64,000 bases of DNA from JAFAXD01 sp051985675 (GTDB lineage: Bacteria; Pseudomonadota; Alphaproteobacteria; Rhizobiales; Xanthobacteraceae), in contig JBPYFJ010000099.1 in NCBI GenBank assembly GCA_051985675.1, forward strand, positions 1-64,000, given 5' to 3'. Under the pieces are notes generated by a model. That model was not told where the DNA came from. It worked only from the letters and a program-made list of their open reading frames with translations, and did not search any database. Shown here in pieces: positions 58,375-64,000 of this stretch. The position numbers and the translations under genes are program-made. Position 1 is the first letter of the stretch, and every line of letters begins with the position of its first letter.

Positions 58375-59303
58375 CCGAGACCTATCCGCGCGATCTGATC
58401 GGTTACGGCCGTATTCCGCCCGATGCGCGCTGGCCGGGCCGGGCGCGCGTCGCAGTACAGTTTGTGCTCAACTACGAGGAAGGCGGCGAGCGCTCGATTC
58501 TGCATGGCGACAAGGAATCGGAAGCGTTTCTCTCCGACGTGCTCGGCGCGGTGCCGTGGCCCGGACAGCGCCACATGAACGTTGAGTCGATGTATGAGTA
58601 CGGCTCGCGCGCCGGATTCTGGCGGCTTTGGCGGCTGTTCGGGGCGCGCAATCTCCCGCTCACGGTGTTTGGCGTCGCGCGTGCGCTTGCGCGCAATCCG
58701 GACGCGGTCGCGGCCATGCGGGAGGCCGGCTGGGAGATTGCGAGCCACGGTCTCAAATGGGTCGACTACAAGGACACACCGGAAGCCGAGGAGCGCGCCG
58801 ATCTCATCGAAGCCATACGCATTCACACCGGGGCCACCGGCACGCGGCCGCTCGGCTGGTACACTGGACGTACCTCGGTCAACTCGCTCAAGCTCGTGCT
58901 GGAAGACGGCGGCTTCACCTATTCGTCGGATTCCTACGCCGACGACCTTCCCTATTGGGTCAAAGGTCCCAAGGGCCCGCATGTGATCGTGCCCTATACG
59001 CTCGACGCCAACGACATGCGCTTTGTCAACGCCCAGGGATTTGCCGGCAGCGACGAGTTCTTCGGCTACCTGCGCGACGCCTTCGATATGCTTTACGCCG
59101 AGGGGCAGGACGCTCCCAAGATGATGTCGATCGGCCTGCACTGCCGGCTGACCGGCCGCCCGGGACGGGCCGCCGGTCTCGCGCGCTTTCTCGATCACAT
59201 CGCCAAGCACGACCGGGTGTGGGTCGCAACCCGCCTCGACATCGCGCGGCATTGGATCAACGAGCATCGCGGGCTCGCCGATAAGGCCCGGCCGGTGACG
59301 TGA
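58371..59303 (+). CDS. puuE: Allantoinase PuuE (polysaccharide deacetylase family)
   Basis: 310 residues. NodB-like fold: YPRDLIGYGRIPPDARWP, ARVAVQFVLNYEEGGERS and GWEIASHGLKWVDYKD are typical of PuuE allantoinases, which need no metal, unlike AllB. Converts allantoin to allantoate in the cytoplasm. Starts inside the puuD stop (ATGA) with a G-rich ribosome site, and its stop overlaps the fused uraDH gene (TGATG). Confidence 0.94.
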   Translation: MTETYPRDLIGYGRIPPDARWPGRARVAVQFVLNYEEGGERSILHGDKESEAFLSDVLGAVPWPGQRHMNVESMYEYGSRAGFWRLWRLFGARNLPLTVFGVARALARNPDAVAAMREAGWEIASHGLKWVDYKDTPEAEERADLIEAIRIHTGATGTRPLGWYTGRTSVNSLKLVLEDGGFTYSSDSYADDLPYWVKGPKGPHVIVPYTLDANDMRFVNAQGFAGSDEFFGYLRDAFDMLYAEGQDAPKMMSIGLHCRLTGRPGRAAGLARFLDHIAKHDRVWVATRLDIARHWINEHRGLADKARPVT

Positions 59304-60190
59304 TGCGCGAGACTTCGCTCGAGCAACTCAATTCCGCAACCCGCGCCGAATTCGTCGCGGCGCTCGCCGATATCTTCGAGCATTCGCCGTGGGTACCGGA
59401 AGCTGCCGCGGCCGAGCGACCGTTCGCTACGCTGGCGCAGCTTTACGAGCGCCTTAAGACGGCGCTGCTCAGAGCAGGCGAAGATCGCCAGCTCGCCGTC
59501 ATCACGGCGCATCCGGATCTTGCGGGCAAAGCCGCACGCGCCGGTACACTCACGGCGGCGTCCACCGCCGAGCAGGCGAGCGTGGGCCTCGATCAGCTAT
59601 CGGAACCCGAGTACGCAGCCTTCCATCGCTTCAACGAAGCCTACAAGGCGCGGTTCGGTTTCCCGTTCATCATCTGCGTTCGACGGCACACCAAGGACTC
59701 GATCCTGCAGGCGTTGGAACGGCGCACGAAGTCTGACGCCGCGACCGAGCGGGCCGCCGCGCTCACAGAAATTCTCCGCATCGTTGCGCTGCGGCTCGAT
59801 CAGCGCGTGCGCGCGCCGGATCGGCTTGCCGTGCAGGGGCGGCTTTCGACCCACGTGCTCGACAATTTGAGCGGCCGCCCCGGCGAGGGTATCGCCCTCG
59901 AACTGTTCGAGCTGTCGCGAGCCGGCGAACAGCGCTCGATCGCGCGCGCGGTGACAAATGACGATGGCCGCACCGATGCGCCGCTGATCGCCGGACGGCC
60001 GATCCCGACCGGCGCCTACGAACTGCGTTTCGCGATCGGCGACTATTACGCGCGCACCAAGGCAGCGCTCGCCGACCCGCCCTTCCTCGACGTCGTGCCG
60101 ATCCGCTTTTCGGTCGCCGAGCCCGAAGGGCACTACCACGTGCCGTTGCTGTGCACGCCCTGGAGTTACACGACCTATCGGGGCAGCTGA
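59303..60190 (+). CDS. Bifunctional OHCU decarboxylase / hydroxyisourate hydrolase (UraD-UraH fusion)
   Basis: 295 residues with two domains. Residues 1 to about 165 are UraD: PFATLAQLYERLKTAL, then catalytic H70 in VITAHPDLAGKA, and FGFPFIICVR. Residues about 175-295 are transthyretin-like HIU hydrolase: GRLSTHVLDNLSGRPGEG with H184, and the C-terminal YRGS that is diagnostic. It converts HIU to OHCU and then OHCU to S-allantoin. The fused order is decarboxylase first although hydrolysis comes first in the pathway. Start ATG at 59303 overlaps the puuE stop; a GTG one codon earlier is possible. Confidence 0.93.
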   Translation: MRETSLEQLNSATRAEFVAALADIFEHSPWVPEAAAAERPFATLAQLYERLKTALLRAGEDRQLAVITAHPDLAGKAARAGTLTAASTAEQASVGLDQLSEPEYAAFHRFNEAYKARFGFPFIICVRRHTKDSILQALERRTKSDAATERAAALTEILRIVALRLDQRVRAPDRLAVQGRLSTHVLDNLSGRPGEGIALELFELSRAGEQRSIARAVTNDDGRTDAPLIAGRPIPTGAYELRFAIGDYYARTKAALADPPFLDVVPIRFSVAEPEGHYHVPLLCTPWSYTTYRGS

Positions 60191-60200
60191 TCCTAAACTC

Positions 60201-60320
60201 GGCCTCGTCCTGAGGAGCGCCCGCAGGGCGCGTCTCGAAGGACGGCCACGGGCGAGGGCGTTCGCCTTGGCCATCCTTCGAGACGCCCTCGCTTCGCTCG
60301 GGCTCCTCAGGATAAGGCCG
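60201..60320. repeat. Extended palindromic repeat (Bradyrhizobium-type)
   Basis: About 120 bases with nested inverted repeats: TCCTGAGGAGC at 60208 pairs with GCTCCTCAGGA at 60302, and CGTCTCGAAGGACGGCC (60231-60247) with GGCCATCCTTCGAGACG (60269-60285). This sequence type is dispersed in many Bradyrhizobium and Rhodopseudomonas genomes, from general knowledge. It lies at the end of the purine operon and could act as terminator. Confidence 0.75.
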
Positions 60321-60430
60321 AAGATTGTGGTCGGCCTGGCGGGGTTGATTGCGTTGCAACATCCGGCACCACGCGCCTTGCGCAATTCGCCATTTCCGGT
60401 GACGATGCGCACCTCACAGGGGGCGCGGCC

Positions 60431-60700
60431 ATGGATCTGTCGAACGAAAATCTTCTTGTTATCCTGATCGTCGGTCTCGTGGCCGGTTGGCTCGCCGGCA
60501 AGCTTGTGCGCGGCGCCGGCTACGGGTTAATCGGCGACATTATCATCGGCATCATCGGAGCATTTATCGCGAGCTGGCTGTTCCCACGCCTTGGGATCCA
60601 GCTCGGCACCGGCTGGTTGCGCGCTATCATCAACTCGACGATCGGCGCCGTGCTGTTGCTGGTGATCGTCCGGCTGGTGCGCGGCGGCGGGCGCTGGTAG
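60431..60700 (+). CDS. GlsB/YeaQ/YmgE family stress membrane protein
   Basis: 89 residues, three helices: LLVILIVGLVAGWLAGKLV, GLIGDIIIGIIGAFIASWLF and STIGAVLLLVIVRLV. GWLAGKLVRGAGYGLIGDIIIGI and GAFIASWLFPRLG are hallmarks of the family. Inner membrane; usually induced by general stress, exact role unknown. Good ribosome site GGGGGCGCGGCC before the ATG. Confidence 0.88.
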   Translation: MDLSNENLLVILIVGLVAGWLAGKLVRGAGYGLIGDIIIGIIGAFIASWLFPRLGIQLGTGWLRAIINSTIGAVLLLVIVRLVRGGGRW

Positions 60701-60872
60701 CCGGCGGCGTACCCACGGCGCCGGCGCGGTATCCCGATCGAACCATTAAACCTGCGGTAAGGTTGTCGCGCAAAAGCGCGCGGCTTTCAGGATCGATTCA
60801 CGCCACGCGATCATCCTAGGCGGCGGTGGGACGCGTTGCCTCCACCAAACGCGGCCGTCAGGAGGTCGGACT

Positions 60873-60998
60873 ATGCGATCGGTCAATCTGCGTTCAGGCG
60901 TGTGGGAGCAGCCGGAGGACCGTGACCATCCGGCCGTGCTGATGATCATCGCGTTGTTCTGCGCCGCGATGTTCAGCCTGGTCTGCATCTACGGATAA
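60873..60998 (+). CDS. 41-residue single-helix membrane protein
   Basis: A short frame starts at an ATG at 60873 after a perfect AGGAGG ribosome site (60860-60866, seven bases away) and ends TAA at 60998. Sequence begins MRSVNLRSGVWEQPEDRDHP and continues into a C-terminal helix (AVLMIIALFCAAMFSLVCIYG). The strong ribosome site and the membrane helix argue that it is a real small protein. It overlaps no other gene, and its stop is two bases from the convergent glpK. Function unknown. Confidence 0.65.
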   Translation: MRSVNLRSGVWEQPEDRDHPAVLMIIALFCAAMFSLVCIYG

Positions 60999-61000
60999 TT

Positions 61001-62503
61001 TCAATCCGCCGGCCTGAAACTCGACAGGGTGCGGCCGACGGCCGCGTGCCAGCCAGCCAGCCGGCGCTTGCGGTCGGCCTCGGGAAGCGTTGGTAGAAAG
61101 CGGCGCTCCAATTTCCACGCTTGCTCAAAGCCGCCCCGGTCCGGCCACGCACCGGCCTGCGCGCCCGCAAGCCACGCCGCTCCCAGCGCGGTCGTCTCCA
61201 GCGCCTTGGGCCGATCGACCGGCGCGCCGGCGAGATCGGACAGGCGCTGCATGGTCCAATCCGATGCCGCCATACCGCCGTCCACGCGCAGCACCGTGTC
61301 CCCTCCACCCGACCAGTCGTCGCGCATGGCTCCAAGCAGATCGCTGGTCTGAAAGCAAACCGCCTCAAGCGCGGCGCGGGTGAATTCGGCACGCCCGCTG
61401 TTGCGGGTAAGGCCGAAGATGGCGCCGCGCGCCCGCGCGTCCCACCACGGCGCGCCGAGCCCGGTGAACGCCGGCACGAGGTAGATCTCCTGGGCGGGAT
61501 CGGCCGCGCGAGCCAGCGCGTCAGCTTCGTCGGCGCGTGCAATGATATGGAGTGCGTCACGCAGCCACTGGATCGCCGCGCCCGCGATGAAAATCGATCC
61601 TTCGAGCGCGTAAGTGACGCGCCCCGACAAGCGATACGCAACCGTCGTCAACAGCCGGTTCGCGGACGCAACGCGCGCGCCGCCGGTATTGAGCAGCGCG
61701 AAGCAACCGGTACCGTAGGTCGACTTCACCATTCCGGGGTGGAAGCAGGCCTGACCAACAACGGCCGCCTGTTGGTCGCCGGCAACGCCACGGATCGGGA
61801 TGGCGGCACCAAACAGCGACGCCTCGGTGGTCCCGAAATCGGCCGCGCAGTCGCGCACCTCGGGCAGCAGCGCCCGAGGAACGTTGAACAGCTTCAAAAG
61901 ATCCTCGTCCCAAACCTGCGCACGGATGTCGAACAGCTGCGTGCGCGACGCGTTGGTGGCATCCGTGGCGTGAACCCGGCCGCCGGTCAGGCGCCACAGC
62001 AGGAACGTATCGATGGTGCCGAGGGCGAGCTTACCGGCCTCCGCGCGTGCGCGTGCGCCGTGCACGTGATCGAGCAGCCAAGCCACCTTGGTGGCCGAGA
62101 AGTAGGGATCGATCAGGAGTCCGCTGCGCTCGCTGATCAGCGGCTCCACGCCATCGGCCAGCAGCTGGTTGCAAGCGTCTGCGGTGCGCCGGTCCTGCCA
62201 CACGATCGCCCGGTGGATCGGCTGCCCGGTCGTGCGGTCCCAGATCGCGACGGTTTCGCGCTGGTTGGTTATTCCGATCGCGGCGACGTCGCCCGCCGAC
62301 AACCCGGCGCGCGCGAGCGCGTCCCTTACGACTGCGACGGTAGCGTTCCAGATCTCCTCGAGATCATGCTCGACGAGACCGGGAGCCGGAAAGTGCTGAG
62401 CGAGCTCCTGCTGGGCCGATCCGCGCACCTCGAACGCACCGTCGAACACGATCGCACGCGTGGACGTCGTCCCCTGATCGATCGCGAGCACATGTCCGGG
62501 CAC
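61001..62503 (-). CDS. glpK: Glycerol kinase
   Basis: 500 residues, normal length. N-terminal phosphate loop DQGTTSTR at 9-16, then GITNQRETVAIWDRTTG and AIVWQDRRT (glycerol contacts), and LEGSIFIAGAAIQWLRD-type second half. It phosphorylates glycerol to glycerol-3-phosphate in the cytoplasm using ATP. No glpF, glpD or glpR in the window. Only 33 bases separate it from the alcohol dehydrogenase gene upstream on the same strand, so the two may be cotranscribed. Confidence 0.95.
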   Translation of the reverse strand: MPGHVLAIDQGTTSTRAIVFDGAFEVRGSAQQELAQHFPAPGLVEHDLEEIWNATVAVVRDALARAGLSAGDVAAIGITNQRETVAIWDRTTGQPIHRAIVWQDRRTADACNQLLADGVEPLISERSGLLIDPYFSATKVAWLLDHVHGARARAEAGKLALGTIDTFLLWRLTGGRVHATDATNASRTQLFDIRAQVWDEDLLKLFNVPRALLPEVRDCAADFGTTEASLFGAAIPIRGVAGDQQAAVVGQACFHPGMVKSTYGTGCFALLNTGGARVASANRLLTTVAYRLSGRVTYALEGSIFIAGAAIQWLRDALHIIARADEADALARAADPAQEIYLVPAFTGLGAPWWDARARGAIFGLTRNSGRAEFTRAALEAVCFQTSDLLGAMRDDWSGGGDTVLRVDGGMAASDWTMQRLSDLAGAPVDRPKALETTALGAAWLAGAQAGAWPDRGGFEQAWKLERRFLPTLPEADRKRRLAGWHAAVGRTLSSFRPAD

Positions 62504-62536
62504 GGGCCTTCACCTTGACGTCGCCATTCCCCAAAT

Positions 62537-63640
62537 TCAGTCGGGCATCCGCAAAACAGGTTTGATCGTTGTTCCATTGGACGAATCCTGCGCCGCGCGA
62601 TTGATGGCCGCGAGCGGGTAGAACGTAATCATGCGCTCAATCGGCATGCGACCCTGCTGCAGGAAGTCGACGAGCGTCGGAATGAACGTCTGCGGATGGC
62701 TCTCGCCCTGGATAACGCCACGCACCACCCGACCGAATTGCAGAAACGGCATGTCGAACGAAGCCTCGGTTCCGGTCGGCGCGCTGCCGAGCAGCACACA
62801 GGTGCCCCCGGGCATCAACACGTCGATTGCCTCGCGCAGGACCAAAGACTGAGCCGAGGTTTCGAGCGAGAAGCGCACGCCCTCGCCGGTGATGCGGCGG
62901 ATTTCCTGTACAACGTCGGCGCGGGCGGCGCGATCCAGCACGTGGGTTGCACCGAGCTCGCGCGCCAGGGTCAGCCGATGCGCATGTATGTCGATTGCGA
63001 TGATCGGATCGCATCCTGCGATCTTCGCCGCCATCAGCCCCGACAAGCCGACGGCGCCGACGCCGAACACGGCGAACGCATCGCCTTGCCGCGGCTGCAT
63101 GGTGTTGAGCACCGCGCCGGCACCGGTTTGTCCACTGCACGCCAATGGCCCCAGCAGATCGAGCGGCGCATCCTTATCGACCTTCACGGCAAAGCGCTCG
63201 TTGGCGATGGCGTGGGTCGCGAACGACGACTGCTGGAAGAAGGCGCCATACACCGGCTCGCCGTTCTGGCTCATCAGCGTCGACCCGTCCGGACGCGTGC
63301 CGCGCATTTTGAGGTCGAAGTTCTTCTGACAGTGCCATTCCATCGCTCGCCGGCAATTGGGACAGGTACCGCACCAGGGGAATGACATCACGACGTGATC
63401 GCCAGGCGCGAACTTGGTCACGCGGTCGCCGACGGCGAGCACGATGCCGGCGCCTTCGTGGCCGAACACGGCCGGCAACGGAGTATTGTAGTAGCCGTCG
63501 CGCCCGTGCTGGTCCGTCTGGCACATCCCGCTCGCGACCACCTTGACCAACAACTCGTCGGGGCGAGGATCGGCGAGCTCAACGGGCTCGATCGTGAACG
63601 GCCCGAATTTCTCGCGCGCCACCGCAGCGGTGATCCGCAT
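62537..63640 (-). CDS. Zinc-dependent alcohol dehydrogenase (aryl-alcohol/class III-like)
   Basis: 367 residues. GroES-like domain with catalytic zinc ligands C39 in SGMCQTDQHG, H/E in GHEGAG, and the structural zinc lobe CGTCPNCRRAMEWHC. Rossmann domain AVFGVGAVGLSGLMAA with D in IIAIDIHAHRL indicating NAD preference. It resembles aryl-alcohol and benzyl-alcohol dehydrogenases more than formaldehyde dehydrogenase. Cytoplasmic. Followed by glpK on the same strand, and separated by 40 bases from the binding-protein gene upstream. Confidence 0.88.
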   Translation of the reverse strand: MRITAAVAREKFGPFTIEPVELADPRPDELLVKVVASGMCQTDQHGRDGYYNTPLPAVFGHEGAGIVLAVGDRVTKFAPGDHVVMSFPWCGTCPNCRRAMEWHCQKNFDLKMRGTRPDGSTLMSQNGEPVYGAFFQQSSFATHAIANERFAVKVDKDAPLDLLGPLACSGQTGAGAVLNTMQPRQGDAFAVFGVGAVGLSGLMAAKIAGCDPIIAIDIHAHRLTLARELGATHVLDRAARADVVQEIRRITGEGVRFSLETSAQSLVLREAIDVLMPGGTCVLLGSAPTGTEASFDMPFLQFGRVVRGVIQGESHPQTFIPTLVDFLQQGRMPIERMITFYPLAAINRAAQDSSNGTTIKPVLRMPD

Positions 63641-63680
63641 CAGCTTGGTTCCTCAAACGGAAGCGCTGCGCCGTATCCGC

Positions 63681-64000
63681 TCACTTGGCGAACGGTTGCA
63701 TGAGCTCTCCGTCCCGATATTCGGCGGGGTACACGATCACTTCCTTGTGGCCCGTCATGTATTGCTCGAGTCCGGGCCCTTGGATGCCTTGAAATTGAAT
63801 CATCAGGGTACGCGCGTTCGCCCATTCGCCCAGGCTGTTGAACTTGATCTCGCCCACAATCGTGCTGAATGAATTACCGTGGATAAAGGCCGCCAGCTTA
63901 TCGTCGTCGAGGCTTCCGGTTGCCGTGATGGCTTGTTGCAGCACCTGCATGGCCGCATAGGCGAACGGCGGTTGATAGAATCCGAGTGGATCAACGCCGG
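63681..64000 (-). CDS. Branched-chain amino acid-type ABC substrate-binding protein, C-terminal part
   Basis: The last 106 residues of a Peripla_BP_6-type receptor; the rest lies beyond the right edge. Visible are GVDPLGFYQPPFAYAAMQVL, GSLDDDKLAAFIHGNSF, VGEIKFNSLGEWANARTLM and QFQGIQGPGLEQYMTGHKE, all typical of the C-terminal lobe. Periplasmic by family. Likely upstream member of a unit with the alcohol dehydrogenase and glpK (same strand, 40 bases). Confidence 0.85.
   Translation of the reverse strand, partial: GVDPLGFYQPPFAYAAMQVLQQAITATGSLDDDKLAAFIHGNSFSTIVGEIKFNSLGEWANARTLMIQFQGIQGPGLEQYMTGHKEVIVYPAEYRDGELMQPFAK

Noticed and set aside
61121..62518. 465-codon plus-strand frame over glpK
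   Set aside because: Antisense shadow of a complete glycerol kinase.
1..64000. CRISPR array, prophage or insertion sequence
   Set aside because: No regularly spaced repeats, cas genes, phage structural genes, transposase or integrase frames were found.

Overview
The window is about 64 kb of GC-rich, gene-dense bacterial chromosome. An alphaproteobacterium of the Hyphomicrobiales (Bradyrhizobium / Nitrobacteraceae / Xanthobacteraceae type) fits best. The reasons are the large number of periplasmic solute-binding proteins, the GC-rich codon use with frequent GTG/TTG starts, an extended palindromic repeat of the kind common in Bradyrhizobium-like genomes (60201-60320), and a bacteroid/soil-type set of urea, ureide, molybdate and metal genes. 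No phage, insertion sequence, integrase or CRISPR array is visible. One tRNA (Arg-CCT) is present.

Layout. 1-2100: urea ABC transporter genes urtA and (cut by the edge) urtB, read leftward from a very good sigma-54 promoter. 2242-17483: thirteen co-directional genes that look like one uncharacterised uptake-and-catabolism locus. They are a PaaK-like CoA ligase, two compact MetE-like zinc methyltransferases, a class III CoA transferase, two CrtI-like FAD oxidoreductases, an exported VOC protein, a complete peptide-type ABC importer, and a TRAP-type binding protein. 17499-22312: a DUF4344 metallopeptidase, the stub of a Rossmann-fold gene, an isolated lptC-like gene and a CpxP-CpxR-CpxA-like envelope-stress module. 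22543-28678: a run of transport-binding proteins with no permeases (one frameshifted), HdeD, a small membrane protein, and a NIPSNAP gene. 28958-36344: two tandem TolC paralogues followed by a CzcB/CzcA-type heavy-metal RND pump. 36366-40032: modE-modA-modB-modC plus a separate molbindin. 40193-44288: hypothetical proteins, a frameshifted binding-protein gene, two side-by-side copies of a 73-75 bp palindromic element, a lipoprotein and the tRNA. 44289-47316: a Tat-exported FAD/3Fe-4S sugar dehydrogenase pair and an exported metallo-beta-lactamase-fold hydrolase. 47516-52888: a SnoaL-like protein, an M15-like protein, a beta-propeller protein, an MFS carrier, and azoR with a divergent tetR and a double operator. 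52873-60190: pncB, two M20 amidohydrolases and the urate branch of purine breakdown (puuD, puuE, fused uraD-uraH). 60431-64000: small stress membrane proteins, glpK, a zinc alcohol dehydrogenase and the end of another Liv-type binding protein.

How it fits together. PuuD, the UraD-UraH fusion, PuuE and the AllC-like amidohydrolase form a continuous path from urate to ureidoglycolate and ammonia. The urea importer at the far left serves the same nitrogen economy under RpoN control. The 2242-17483 locus is the least explained part. Its logic (import, CoA activation, thiol/zinc methyl or alkyl transfer, FAD oxidation) suggests breakdown of a methylated or alkylated carboxylic acid, but the substrate cannot be read from sequence.
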